Shown piece by piece: positions 1-10,090 of a DNA stretch of 64,000 bases. The position numbers and the translations under genes are program-made. The stretch's first letter is position 1, and the number at the start of each line of letters is the position of its first letter. Source of the stretch: Henricia sp. BOLD:AAB3569 (Eukaryota > Echinodermata > Asteroidea > Spinulosida > Echinasteridae); NCBI GenBank assembly GCA_037783545.1, contig JBBELK010000032.1, positions 1,178,001 through 1,242,000 on the forward strand, read 5' to 3'. The notes below the pieces were generated by a model, which saw only the letters and a list, made by a program, of their open reading frames with translations, searched no databases and was not told the origin of the DNA.

Positions 1-1079
1 ATTAGACATGCATAGGTTTACAGGGACAAAAGTCAGCTACATGTACATAACCACGCTCGTTAATACAAAGAATACGCGCAACTCTCGGCAATACATTTAG
101 TGATCGAATATCCAAGCAGTGAAATGAAATAATGTGTTATTCGACTACCTATTGTTTGAACACAAGACAACATTTTCAGCCGGCGATTTCTTACTGGTCA
201 AATCAGCAACATGCAAAATGACAAAAGGTTCATTTTACAATTAGGCCTACCATTCTGTCCAATAGACGTCCAAACTGACACCACAAAGTACTAGCGTGTA
301 CTTCTTACTGGATCCCATAAGACGACCGCGTTAAATCATAACGCTGAACTTTATTTCATGTGAAACTCATTTCATTTTTATTGTATGGGCTATATTGGGC
401 TAGTACCGAAATCGCCATTGAGGGTATGACTTTAAAACAAGACATTCTGTAGGTTAATTACAATTTCAGCGTGGTTGTTTGATATTTATTACAATTTTAA
501 TTAAGGCTGGTCGAATTCCCCTCGTGGTCGAATACACCCGCGTTTACCCTATCTTAATACATCTTATCTACCAATGTGTCAAAATGAAGCATACGATATC
601 GTAAGGCAAACTCAAGAATCGGACACTTCATAATAAAGAAAAAAAGAAATACATTTTTACATTTGTCTCCAAATTAGGGTTGACTACTCTCACTTAAACG
701 TGCCTAGCTTTAGAACCATAGCTTCGATTTTCAAAATTTAAAAAGTATAATGCATTGGAAGGTTTTGTCTGAACACCTAAGTGAAAATCAAGAGCTTGGG
801 GCCCCACAGAAAAAAATCACTGAAACACCCCGTTTCCAAAGTAAGGTAGCCAACCTAAACATAGAGGAACATGTATACCTTTTTCCAAAACACGTTCCCT
901 TCCAAAAGTCTTCATCCATCTGGCCAAGAGGCAACGATCCTTCTGCAAGTTCTAGAAATATCGTTCCTTCATTGACGTTTAAAAAAAACGACGCACTGAA
1001 AAATCACAGGTTTACCATGAGCAGAAAGGGTTTTGTCATACAACTGAAATAATGCCTTTTTTTTTACTACTTTAAACAG
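1..1079. other. DCTN3 upstream intron or flank, no recognised feature
   Basis: AT-rich non-coding sequence ending in a polypyrimidine tract and AG just before the first visible DCTN3 exon. I looked here for the missing N-terminal exon (about 30 residues in the family, before the phase-0 junction at 1080) and found no matching reading frame, so it is probably left of the window. The open frame at 750-1052 has no recognisable family. Confidence 0.6.
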
Positions 1080-1164
1080 GTGGTATCTTCTCTGAACAGT
1101 GTGAAGCAGTCTCTAGGGAACCAAACCTCTGGGAAACAGCATATTCATGCACTGTGGAAACGCT
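1080..1164 (+). CDS. DCTN3: DCTN3 coding exon (first visible)
   Basis: Starts in phase 0 after TTTAAACAG and encodes V-V-S-S-L-N-S-V-K-Q-S-L-G-N onward. Two donors compete: GTACGT at 1165 and GTAAG at 1169. Only the first joins in frame to the next exon (T|TG, Leu), giving K-R-L-D-E-L. The second would put a TGA stop two codons later. Confidence 0.88.
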
Positions 1165-4100
1165 GTACGTAAGATTGCCAATAGTTGTATTCTGGAAAAT
1201 TCCAGAAATTCAACGACTTCAAGGTGTTTATTTAAAGTTGTTGGAGGATTTAAAGGAGTTTAAAAGGATCGTGTTGGGTGAACTTGGGTTTCGTATCGTG
1301 ATATTCATTGTCGTGTAGAACAGACTAGACAACGAAGGGCAGCATACTGTGGAAAATATCACCGAGCAGAATGCATTCACAGTCCCGGCTGAACCTCCTG
1401 ATTCTTTGAGGTGAGGACAACTCAACAATTTTTTTAGGGCTTATTGTAAGTCCTGAGCCGATTTTGGTCTTTATTGTCTCTCTTACAGTGGATGAATTAA
1501 ACAGTAATCTAGACCCTGAAGTGGCTGATAAACTGACTCTGTCGGAGGGAGCTAAAGCTGACATTATACTTGCAGGTAGGGTTGGTCTTAATACCAATGG
1601 TGTGAAATCTCTGATTTTTTTCGGATTTCCGCTTTTTTGATGAGCGTGCCAGAATTTATTTTCCGCTTTTTTGTTTTGCGCTCCGTATTTTAATTTCCGC
1701 TTTTTTGCCCTACCAACGTGCCATATTTTTTAACCGAGTACGTATACAAACAGCGCCCTCAATTGATTCATTTCGTGAAGCAAACTTGTGCAAGTCTAGT
1801 CCCCAAGCAAGTGCTTTGGCACACTCCATTTGTGTACGTAGTGTATGCTAAATGTGCAGTGGTGCCGCGTGTATGACTGCAGCGAGTGGCTAAACAGACT
1901 TGTACAACTCTAATCCCTCAACAAGCGCCATCTTTTCCCGCACGTGATCGCAAACCGGCAGCGGCTGTTCGTGCATCGCGTGGGCATGTTGTGTGTAGTG
2001 CAGTGGGGCGCTACACCGCTCTCGGCCGGGACGATCCCCGCGCGCGATGCGGCAAACCGCGGGCAACGAACCAATTTTACTGGCCGCTTTCGCTTGCCTG
2101 TCTTTAACGATCGATGTTGCCGAGATTCTTTTTAATATTATCCACACTTGTACAAGGTAAATAGGCCTATTTAACATGTTTAAAACGAAACTGGTTCTTG
2201 TGATAGTTAAAAACGTTTGTTTACATTGCACAATGTTGGAAAACGATCTCAAAAGTTAAAGCGCTCGTATGTAACGCCGCTCCCCCGCCCCCTCCCAGAT
2301 CCCCCAAGGAAGCCACGCCCCCAAAGCCACGCCCCTTCTGATTTTTTTTTAATTCTCCGCTCACACCCCTGTAATACAGATTCCACTTACAGTCAAACTT
2401 TAATGAAAAGAGAACTATTATTTTTTTCAAGGAGCTTGTTCAGGGTTTCTCAAGAAGGATTTTGTTCTAACCTAACATCAATTATATAAAATACACTACT
2501 TACAATAAGTTAGGGATATTGATATGGTTTAATTTTTGATTTTTTTTTCAAATGATGTTTTTACCTATTCCTGTGAAAGGGTATGTCTGTCATGCAGATA
2601 CAATTGTCTAATCATATATGATTATACAAAATCATTCAAGTGGAATGCGTACACCCCACAATATCCGTAACTTATTATGAGTAGTGTACGTGTACATGTA
2701 CCCCCCATGGGAAGAAAACAGGAAATTTGCAATCTCCAATTTGGATGTGGAAGCAGAAAGGTTGGTGTGATCTCTGCACTATTTTATGGAACCAGATAAA
2801 TTAGTTTATAAATTAGTTTATAAAACGGTGTTTTTTTTATGATATCCTTTAAAATGTACGGATTGAGAGCGCGAAATTTCAGAATGGTAATGAGAAAAAT
2901 ATGACAAACGTGGGAAAAATGGGGGCCCACAAAAATGTGATGTGGACACGCTCATTTAAATTGTGATTTCATTGCATGTATGTATTCAACAGCCTTTATA
3001 CGTGTGTTTTATTTTCCCAAACAGAGGAGGAACAACTGACAAGAATAGCCGCATTGCTGGAGAAATATCAATCGTTAAAAGGAACTCTAGACAGCGAACA
3101 CACTAAAGGTATTAAATTCAACATTTATACTCGACAAAAAAATAAATGCACATTTTTGCAACTGCCAGTATTTTGCAAGTTGGCCGCCACAGAGCAGCGA
3201 AATTTCACACCATTCATGTGAAGCATTAAAAATTTCATCTGCACCAATAGACCGATCCAGTAAGCTCCGCCCATTTTGGAATTGACCAATCACAGCCTCA
3301 GGTTGAGGTAACCAAAAAGTGTATCTCCATTTTGGTTACCTGAGTCCTCAAAATTTTGTGCACAGAGCTACGGCGAAATGCAGCAAGAGTGACGCAAAAA
3401 CACCATAAACATAATTTTTATCAGCGCAGAGGACCCTAGCCGGTTTAAAACGGATTGTATAAGACTATCCTAACCTACTTTTAATACCTTCATAAATGTG
3501 TTTTTGTGTAAACGGGAAAAACTCACCAAAATTAGCTTATCGTTCTGCTAAGTTGTGCATTCACTGCGTTCTAGATATGTGTCGAGATGTTTTTGTTCGA
3601 TCGCGCGCGTTACGCGTATTGCAGGCGTGTTGTATGTGCACGCACACGACCGGATACTTAAGTGCACATTTTGCTTTTGAGCATGCAGTTTCTGTGTGCG
3701 TGTTTCAATACGCGCTGACCAAAACGCTGACGCACGGCGCGGCCACGCGACTCTACTGCAGACGTGCCTTACATGTGTGGCATGTTGCTAGGCAATTTCT
3801 AAATGGGCGGAGCTTACTGGATCGGTCTATTGCCTAGGCTTGTGACCTTGTGTCTGCCAGATACGTGTAACGTACCTTTTATGAATACCTCATAACATTT
3901 CAGATGACAGTAGATGTGTTTCTGTTTTTATGTTTTGCCGAGTATATTTCCATATTACCATCAAGTTATTCTAAAAAAGGTTTAACATTCAGTTAAAGAT
4001 GACTAGAGATGAATTTTTGGGGTATATGTCACATTTGTGTGTTCTATGGATACGAAACACGCTAGTTTTTCTAACGTCATATTTCTTTGTTTCTCAACTC

Positions 4101-6212
4101 TTGCCTAGGTGCACCGGCCTTCCATGACAAGCTTCAGCCACTTGTTACTGTGCAACTTGACCAAAAGGTGAGGCATCTAAGAACGTAGCTTGCACAATTA
4201 TTGAAAATGTGATAACTTTCGTGTAATTATAACAAAATTTTTGCACCGCTTATAACTAAATTTGATCTCACAAGGAAAACCTTAAAGATAGTATGATTGG
4301 TAAACTGTTACAAATAGTTTTATTCCCCTGTGTGACTGAAGATATGCATGATTAAAACCAACCTGAGCAAAAACCAGCTCCGTACTTCGTCTAACATTTG
4401 AGAAAACATTTAAAAAAGGGTTTGCGGTCATTTCGCCCCAAAACCACTTCGCCCTGAACCATTTCGCCCTGAACCACGGCCTGTGCACGAAGTGGTTTGG
4501 GGGCGAAGTAGTGTTTGGATAAAGTAATTTGGGGCGAAATGGCACTCGGGCGAAGTGGGTTGGGGCGAAATGGTTTTGGGGCGAATTGAATTTTCGTCTC
4601 ATGAGACGAAAACTAATTGTTTTACTCATTTCTCAAAGACTATAGCACTTCAGACAAAACCATTTCATGGGAAGTTTTCTATGGTCATCATGTTTATATT
4701 GTGTAAGTTAGGCGTAAATCTGTGAACATTTCTGATTTTCGAGATTACCAATGATGTACATATGTATACTGCCTTTAAATGATCTTGTGACAATATGAGT
4801 GTGTACTCACATTTATATTATCACTTTGACTGACATTTTCTTTTCATTTTTGTCATCGTCAGGTGAAATTTTCGCGTATTATGAAAATTGTGGACCTTTA
4901 TAATGCAATTTTGCATTGTTGGCCGCGATTTTGCTATCAGTGCGTATGTGACGGTTTCCGAACAGGGAAGGTTTTCATGGTTATGGTCTGTACTGTGTAA
5001 TATTTTTGACCTTTTATTTCTTACAGGATCGTGCAAACAAGCAAAGTCAGGATGTTAAGCAGTTACTGGAAGCATACAACAACATAGTATCCTTTTGTGA
5101 AAAATCTTACAAAATGACCCACTACTTTACTGTTGCCTAGCAACATGCCACACATGTGAGGCACGTGTGCGGTAGAGTCCTGTGGCCGCGCCGTGCGTCA
5201 GCGTCCGTGCCCTGGTCAGCGCGTATTGAAACACGCACATGCACACAGAACCTGCACGCTCGAAAGCAAAATGTGCACTTAAGTATCCGGTCGTGTGTGT
5301 GCACGTACAACACGCCTGCAATACACGTAACGCGCGCGATCGGACAAAAACATCTCGACACACATATCTAGAACGCAGTGAATGCACAACATAGCAAAAC
5401 GACAAGCTAATTTTGGTGACTTTTTCACGTTTACACAAAAACACATTTATGAAAGGATTAAAAGCAGGTTAGGATAGTCTTATACAATCCGTTTTTAAAC
5501 CAGCTAGGGTCATCTGCGCTGATAAAAATGATGTTTATGGTGGTTTTGCGTCACTCGTGCTGCATTTTGCCGTAGCTCTGTGCACAATTTTGAGGACTCG
5601 GGTAGCCAAAATGGAGATCCATATTTTGGTTACCTCAACCTGAGGCTGTGATTGGTCAATTCCAAAATGGGCGGAGCTTACTGGATCGGTCTATTGCTGT
5701 CAAAGGCCCAATGTATCATTTGCAGGATGAAATATTTTACGGGTTCCTGGAATCAGAGCAGAACATATGGGTCTTTCCACAGTAAAGGGGGCATTTTTGC
5801 AACACAGACCATATTTTCTGTTCTCAAATTAAAAGAAATAAGTTTAAGTTGTTCTGAAGAGATGACTTAGGCCCAAAAAGGTTTACAAATAGTGTGACAA
5901 CATGATTTTCTAAAAACCACGTGTACAAATATCCAATATACGCTCGTAACTGGGACGGACACTTGTTACATTTTAAGCCGTCCCGGTTACGAGCGTATAT
6001 TGGAAATTTGTACACGGGGTGACTGCCCCCCGTCATGGCTTCCTGTGCAAAGGGCCAATTCACAGCAGTGGCGTAAGAAAGGCCAAAATCTTTTGACCTT
6101 AACTCGGTACAATCAGGTGACTCTCCTATCTCAGCAGTTCGTCCAATGGGATGCTCTTATGACACGTTACGAAATCGCCAAGAAAGTTCGAGACCCCAAG
6201 GAATACTACTGA
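1080..6212 (+). CDS. DCTN3: Dynactin subunit 3 (p24), 5' partial, six exons
   Basis: Encodes the p24 subunit of dynactin, the cofactor that couples cytoplasmic dynein to cargo; p24 sits in the shoulder/sidearm with dynamitin (p50). Seen: joining 1080-1164, 1489-1575, 3025-3108, 4109-4167, 5027-5086 and 6117-6212 gives one open frame, each junction with AG acceptor and GT donor in matching phase. The protein is a mostly helical coiled-coil chain with family landmarks in the right order: a K-R-L-D-E-L..L-D-P-E block, a central leucine-rich helix, an E-A-Y-N block, and the terminal L-S-Q-Q-F-V-Q-W-D signature, ending about 17 residues later as in other animals. The N-terminal roughly 30 residues are absent. 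The introns carry several MITEs. The nearest downstream AATAAA is at 7166, rather far, so the polyadenylation site is unresolved. Family identity is secure from the C-terminal motif and exon order. Confidence 0.92.
1489..1575 (+). CDS. DCTN3: DCTN3 coding exon
   Basis: Acceptor TCTTACAG, donor GTAGG. Encodes D-E-L-N-S-N-L-D-P-E-V-A-D-K-L-T-L followed by an I-I-L-A end, matching the conserved L-D-P-E segment of p24. Confidence 0.9.
1576..3024 (+). other. DCTN3 intron with GC-rich island and C-rich tract
   Basis: Contains a repeated TTTCCGCTTTTTTG-type word (three times in about 1625-1705), a GC-rich stretch at about 1920-2070 standing out from AT-rich surroundings, and a C-rich tract at 2278-2335. 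Repeat family R1 (2701-2960) lies at its 3' end. No exon was recognised in it. Confidence 0.5.
2701..2960 (+). repeat. Dispersed repeat R1, copy 1
   Basis: About 260 bp starting CCCCCCATGGGAAGAAAA and ending at the GCTCATTTAAA-type edge. Further copies are at 48447-48718 and 60228-60533, with fragments at 56435-56530 and 58752-58800. Shared landmarks are 'TCTCCAATTTGGATGTGGAA', 'GATAAATTAGTTTA' and 'TTTCAGAATGGTAATGAGA'. No coding potential and no long terminal inverted repeats were seen. Confidence 0.7.
3025..3108 (+). CDS. DCTN3: DCTN3 coding exon
   Basis: Acceptor CCCAAACAG, donor GTATT. Encodes E-E-E-Q-L-T-R-I-A-A-L-L-E-K-Y-Q-S-L-K, a heptad-like helix, then L-D-S-E-H-T-K, a conserved p24 block. 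Confidence 0.9.
3248..3829 (+). mobile_element. MITE family M1 (TAGACCGATCCAGTAAGC termini), copy 1
   Basis: A roughly 580-bp element in a DCTN3 intron with inverted termini of about 25 bp, TAGACCGATCCAGTAAGC on the left and its complement on the right. The interior is GC-rich with many CG dinucleotides and a GTTTAAAAC word. An inverted copy lies at 5133-5693 and partial copies at 11990-12313 and 14868-15215. No transposase is visible, so it is non-autonomous. Confidence 0.85.
4109..4167 (+). CDS. DCTN3: DCTN3 coding exon
   Basis: Acceptor TTGCCTAG, donor GTGAGG. 59 nt encoding G-A-P-A-F-H-D-K-L-Q-P-L-V-T-V-Q-L-D-Q-K. Short and flanked by MITE-bearing introns. Confidence 0.88.
4282..4779 (+). 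mobile_element. MITE family M2 (TTCGCCC-rich), copy 1
   Basis: About 500 bp with termini TTAAAGATAGTATGATTGGT and the inverse of TTTAAAGGCAGTAT. The core is a minisatellite-like array of a 15-19 bp word (TTCGCCCCAAAACCAC and variants) followed by its reverse complement, so half the element can fold into a hairpin. Copies are at 52553-53067 (opposite orientation) and 58081-58368 (partial). Confidence 0.85.
5027..5086 (+). CDS. DCTN3: DCTN3 coding exon
   Basis: Acceptor TTCTTACAG, donor GTATCC. 60 nt in phase 0: D-R-A-N-K-Q-S-Q-D-V-K-Q-L-L-E-A-Y-N-N-I, matching the conserved E-x-Y-N block of p24. Confidence 0.88.
5133..5693 (-). mobile_element. MITE family M1, copy 2, inverted
   Basis: Reverse-oriented copy of the element at 3248-3829. 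It keeps the TAGACCGATCCAG terminus at its right end but lacks about 30 bp at its left end. Together with copy 1 it forms a roughly 550-bp inverted repeat bracketing two DCTN3 exons. Confidence 0.85.
5923..6018. repeat. Near-perfect palindrome upstream of last DCTN3 exon
   Basis: Two arms of about 38 bp containing CCAATATACGCTCGTAAC and its complement, separated by about 20 bp. Could be a very short MITE; it lies 100 bp before the terminal exon acceptor. Confidence 0.8.
6117..6212 (+). CDS. DCTN3: DCTN3 terminal coding exon
   Basis: Acceptor ACAATCAG; ends at TGA 6210-6212. Encodes V-T-L-L-S-Q-Q-F-V-Q-W-D-A-L-M and a short charged tail ending E-Y-Y. L-S-x-Q-F-V-Q-W-D is the strongest signature of the p24 family in the window. 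Confidence 0.93.
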   Translation: MTLLSQQFVQWDALMTRYEIAKKVRDPKEYY

Positions 6213-6239
6213 TGAAATCAAAGTACTCTTCCATTGTTC

Positions 6240-6340
6240 TCCACTGGACGACAATTTGTCCAGGCGCGCTGAGCAGCGCCCTTACATAGCGAACTCTGAT
6301 TAATCCCCTGTTTACCAATGCTGATCATGACCAAGTGGCC
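6240..6340 (+). repeat. Dispersed repeat R2 fragment (TTGTCCAGGCGCGCTGAGC)
   Basis: Shares TTGTCCAGGCGCGCTGAGCA and a TTAATCCC..TGTTT end with the reverse complement of 50266-50370. A following 75 bp (6430-6505) repeats TTTTGTCCGGGCGG twice. Confidence 0.5.
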
Positions 6341-6554
6341 AGCGAGTCATGTTTGGCGACAGACTTAACACCTAATTTTGGAATGACTCAGCTGTACTTA
6401 AGTGGTTTTAGAGGGAAAATTGATTGTTTTTTGTCCGGGCGGCCAAGTTTTGTGTCCGGGCACAAACAGTCCCTCTGATTTTGTCCGGGCGGCGCGCTCG
6501 GACGAAACAGCTGGTACAGTATACTGAAAAAATTAAAAGAAAAAATACTCACAA

Positions 6555-6712
6555 GCAGCCGATTTCATGAATCCTTACGTACTGCGTAAGCCCGCTTGTG
6601 CAACTTTTTATTGCGTAAGCTGCGCAACATTCCTGTGATAATTACACGCAAGCGTATGCGGCTCATGCCATTTTCAAAAATTGCGCAAGCTACACAATTT
6701 GTTTATGAAATC
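6555..6712. mobile_element. MITE family M3 (GCAGCCGATTTCA), copy 1
   Basis: Left end GCAGCCGATTTCATGAA; a CTTACGCACTGCATAAGCC-type interior. The right end is degraded relative to the intact copy at 54138-54275, which has matching inverted termini. Confidence 0.65.
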
Positions 6713-6842
6713 AGATGCTGCTGTCTCACAATGTGGTCGTCGTACGGACACAATGTTTCGACCGCATTCTGCAAGTCTTCATCATGCCTAATGAAAACTT
6801 GAAGATTGCGGTCCCCATCGCTGACCACACCGTGAGACAGCA
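6712..6842. repeat. Hairpin repeat (GCTGTCTCAC termini)
   Basis: Inverted arms TGCTGTCTCACAATGTGGTC and the complement of GACCACACCGTGAGACAGCA, with an inner second stem around 6760-6800. It sits directly between two other MITEs. Confidence 0.65.
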
Positions 6843-7076
6843 TTTCATTAAGCTGTTTAGCAGAAAAATTTGCTAAATCCAAAATTTGTTTGCTTTATAA
6901 AAATGGGTTAATAGTCAAAATTATATGTCAAGTTGTGTTCTTAGCAAGAATAGCAGAACACCAGTCGATTGCAATCCACATCACACAAGATTTTGACTGC
7001 TAACCCATTTTTATAAAGCAAACAAAATTTGAATGAAGCAAATTTTTCTGCTAAACAGCTTCATGAAATTTGCCCT
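6842..7076. mobile_element. Palindromic MITE family M4 (CAATTTCATAAAGCTG), copy 1
   Basis: About 235 bp, nearly one long inverted repeat: GCTGTTTAGCAGAAAAATTT at the left and its complement at the right, with the inner word TTTATAAAAATGGGTTAAT on both arms. Related copies are at 10091-10272, 15419-15659, 19823-20445, 58682-58751 and 62600-63094. Confidence 0.85.
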
Positions 7077-7200
7077 AGATGATTTGTTTATTCTGATTAC
7101 AGAGATGAATAACATATTTTATTTTACTAAAAAAATCTGTTTTGTCGTAATATTCAATTTATTTAAATAAACTCCTCAACAAAAATTCGGAAAGTCAAGC

Positions 7201-7628
7201 TTGACTGACGATTTCTCTCTTGTTACTAAATCATTTACCTTGAATTTGGTATCATTGGAAAGCCCTGTTATTCCTCTTTACAGTGATGTGTCATTTGTTA
7301 TGATTAATCAATTGGGGGATGTGCAGTATAGCGGAATACAGGGGTGGGTGGAAAGTGAAATGTCACGAAATTCACTGCTATTGTCATGCAGTGCATTCCC
7401 CTTTTGCTTGGAGGATGGGAATGTGTCAATTTGATGCACTTTTTGACAATAGCAGTGCATTTTGTGACATTTCACTTTACACCCGCCCCCGTATTCAGCT
7501 GTGCTGCACATCCCCCAATTGCTTAATCATAACAAATGACACATCATCTTAAAGAGGAATAACAGGGCTTTCCAATGATATAAAATTGAAGGAAAATTAT
7601 TTGGCAACGAGAGAAATCGTCAATCGTC
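7201..7628. mobile_element. Long palindromic MITE, single copy here
   Basis: Arms of roughly 200 bp: TGACTGACGATTTCTCTC at the left, its near-complement at about 7600-7625, and matching inner words (GGAAAGCCCTGTTATTCCTC, GACATTTCAC). The short open frames in it are mirror images on both strands and are not genes. Confidence 0.8.
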
Positions 7629-8395
7629 GATTTGTTTTTTAATTTGATGTTACAAACTACAGATTATTTCCTGCATTTACTGTTACTTGTGTTACTCTTC
7701 TACTTCCATTTATATTTCAAATGTTTAAGGATGCTTGTATTTGCTCATTAAAGTAAGGTAAAGGGTTTGGGATGGGGATGGGAATTTACGGTTAATTCAG
7801 AAAACGGTTTGTTATTCTTTTAAGTGTCGGTTAACCGTTCGGCTGACACTAAAGATTGTTGCTGGTGTTTAAAAAGGCACCTGCAATGCCAATGTATACA
7901 ATACTCCTAGACCCCGCCCCCCTCCCGCCCCCCCTCCCGCCCAAAAAAATAAAATAATTGAACCTTTAAATCTGGTCAAAATGTTACTACATTGTACGAC
8001 CCCATATAAATTTATATCAATTTCATGAAGTCTTTACAAATAACCCTCTGAAAACTATTGTAAATTCTTTTAAAATTGTGTTTTGTTTAAACGTTGGGCA
8101 AAACCAAAATGGTTTATCGGTTAAACGTCCAAAGGAGTACAAAGGAGTGCAATACTATATTAACATTACTTGTTATGTATATTTTGTAGCGGGCAGTGTG
8201 TTATATTTTTGTGATTCAAATATCTTTTAAGGACCTTTACGAAAAAACAAAACGACAATCCAAATTTTTAGTCACAAATCGGTTTCAGGTAATTTGCATA
8301 GAAATTAACAGAGTAGAGCAAACTGTACAGCGATTTCGTTTACAGGCACCCAGTTCCAATTAGTTAGGAATAAGGCAGGAAATCGTTTAGAAAAA
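7629..8395. other. Intergenic, AT-rich; C-rich G-quadruplex-type tract
   Basis: No gene seen. At 7912-7942 there is a run of five C tracts of three or more, G-rich on the minus strand and able to form a G-quadruplex. The rest shows no structure I can name. Confidence 0.5.
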
Positions 8396-8396
8396 G

Positions 8397-8545
8397 TACC
8401 ATACACCTTCGCCAGTTCAGTAGCATGACATTAAACTTGAAATTTTGTCACTGCTAAATTCATGTTTCCTCACTAAATTAAAAATTTCTGGGGCATTATC
8501 GTGTCATATTAGGAAGAATTAGTGGCGAAGGTGTATGGTATTTAT
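8397..8545. repeat. Inverted repeat pair (ACCATACACCTTCGCC)
   Basis: ACCATACACCTTCGCC at about 8399 and its complement at about 8525, about 110 bp apart; a probable short MITE. Confidence 0.6.
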
Positions 8546-8685
8546 ACCAAACAGAACATCTGCTATAATGCACCATTGAAATGAAACGACCAACCTTAGG
8601 ATGAGAGAAAAATCGTAGGTTAATTTGCCCAGTTGCGCCACCATGCAACACCGAGAGAAGAATTGGGAGGGAGTATACCAACTGT

Positions 8686-8758
8686 GCCTTATAGCTCAGC
8701 TGGTAGAGCATCTGCCTATTGTGAGTCGGAGGTCTCGGGTTCGAATCTCGATAAGGCC
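8686..8758 (+). pseudogene. tRNA-like sequence (tRNA pseudogene or SINE head)
   Basis: Has a 6-7 bp acceptor stem (GCCTTA with TAAGGC), a D arm (AGCTCAGCTGGTAGAGC, box A) and a T arm (GGTTCGAATC, box B). The anticodon arm does not fold: TCTGCCTATTGTGAGTCGGAGG gives no 5-bp stem around a 7-nt loop. Likely a decayed tRNA or the head of a SINE. Confidence 0.55.
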
Positions 8759-9555
8759 CTCGCGAATTTTCTCTCGTCCAAAGTTTGGTATTTATAGCAA
8801 TCATTTATTAAAAATTTGTGTAACATTCTTTACCGTGATGTTTTCTTTGTATAGGTAATCGCGTACATAAAAATGCATTAATGCATACAAAATCAAAATG
8901 AGTTATCGGTCCCATTCTTTAACCGGGGATGTGTTTCTTTTGTCTTATTGGTTTGTGACGAAGATTATTCCGGGAAAAAAACATGCAATTCGAACGATTT
9001 TCCTGTTTGTTTCTTTGAAAACATAAACTGAAAATGTGCTTACTAATATATGTGCTTATAAATACAACATTTGCAGTTACCCAAAATTTTACTTCACGAG
9101 TTGACAAGAAAAATCCGACAACAAGTGATAGCAATGGTAGCAAACGCCACATGAATTAATTTTCTCGTGTAAAATGGTACCTTTGTGGGAGAAATTAGAA
9201 CTGAGATCTTTGCAAAAAAATGTCTGCAGACAATTTTTTACTATTCATTAAAAAAACACATCGATTTCAGTTTTTCTAAACTAGTAATGCATCTATGTAG
9301 CTGCAACTTAAATTTCTACAAGCCAGTTTATCAACATTATTTTAGTTATGTGATGCTATTCCAAGACATGTAATCTTTCTTTAAAATGATTGGAGTCGGT
9401 AGTTTAACAAAAATAAAATCAGCGGAGTCTAATTTCTTGCAATCGTGATATTCGATAAATATTATACGCATAAATACTTATTCTACTTCTTACAATGCAT
9501 GCGCCGTACTACATTTCACAAGTCTACAATATAATTATCTTGAAGTATTTTATCT
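8759..9555. other. Intergenic, no recognised feature
   Basis: AT-rich unique-looking sequence. Open frames here are short, lack family features and are not supported as genes. Confidence 0.5.
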
Positions 9556-9665
9556 CTGGGAGGGGTGGTCATCGCATTCAAGGGTTTACCCCTCTGTAGG
9601 GCTTGCTAAGCTCACGTGATAGCCAATCTCAATCAGTGTGGAACAACTGCATTACATGCAGGCTA
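9556..9665 (+). repeat. SINE-like fragment (GGCTTGCTAAGCTCACGTGA)
   Basis: Shares GGGTGGT..ATC and GGCTTGCTAAGCTCACGTGA with 9995-10060. Its 3' half (GTTTCGAGACTACCA) resumes at about 9813, after the MITE at 9666-9812, so this copy was split by that insertion. Confidence 0.55.
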
Positions 9666-9812
9666 TAGACCGTATCGAATATCCGCCATTTCGTGGGGCA
9701 GTTTCTGTGTTCATTGAGGACATGCATGGTTGCACATATTGTGCTTCCATTGTTGAACGGTTTAAGTAACAAAAGGTGCCCCACGAAATGGCGGCTATTC
9801 GATCGGTCTATA
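9666..9812. mobile_element. MITE family M5 (TATAGACCGTAT termini), copy 1
   Basis: About 147 bp with inverted ends (TAGACCGTATCGAATA..CGCCATTTCGTGGGGCA and complement). A close copy at 17423-17575 is nested in a hAT-like element. It interrupts a SINE-like unit. Confidence 0.8.
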
Positions 9813-9834
9813 CCGTGTTTCGAGACTACCAGTT

Positions 9835-9990
9835 GGCTTCATAACTCAATTAGTAGGGCGTCTGCAGGCACGTTGAGCAGAAGGTCCGCGGTTCGAATCC
9901 CGGTGCTATGGAGCCAAGTTGTTTTTCACTGCATTCACCTCGGCATACAGTCCCTGGGTCATAATCCCTACAAATATTTTTGGGGGCGAA
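9835..9990 (+). mobile_element. tRNA-derived SINE family S1, copy 1
   Basis: tRNA-like head at 9835-9915: acceptor GGCTTCA/TGGAGCC, an ATAACTCAATTAGTAGGGCG D arm, anticodon stem TCTGC/GCAGA with an enlarged loop, and T arm GGTTCGAATCC. The tail starts TTTTTCACTGCAT, shared with the copy at 10276. Confidence 0.65.
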
Positions 9991-10090
9991 AGCCGGGCGT
10001 AGGGTGGTTATCTCATTGACGGATTTAGCCTCGAAAGGCTTGCTAAGCTCACGTGAGGAGAAGCTGCTCTACCGTGATTCGAGACCACCA
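9991..10090 (+). repeat. tRNA-like unit with long variable arm, second SINE type
   Basis: Begins GGGTGGTTATCTCATTGACG and ends TGATTCGAGACCACCA, so the ends pair as an acceptor stem and the T-arm word is present. Same unit as the split copy at 9556/9813. Confidence 0.5.

Noticed and set aside
750..1052. 100-residue frame before the first visible DCTN3 exon
   Set aside because: No similarity to the DCTN3 N-terminus, no splice donor leading in frame to 1080, and a composition typical of chance frames.
3496..3837. 113-residue frame
   Set aside because: It lies wholly inside MITE M1, whose inverted copy at 5133-5693 gives a similar frame on the other strand.
7166..7171. AATAAA as the DCTN3 polyadenylation signal
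   Set aside because: It is about 950 bp past the stop and next to a MITE cluster; possible but unsupported without transcript data.
8686..8758. Functional tRNA gene
   Set aside because: Acceptor, D and T arms are present, but the anticodon arm cannot form a 5-bp stem with a 7-nt loop.
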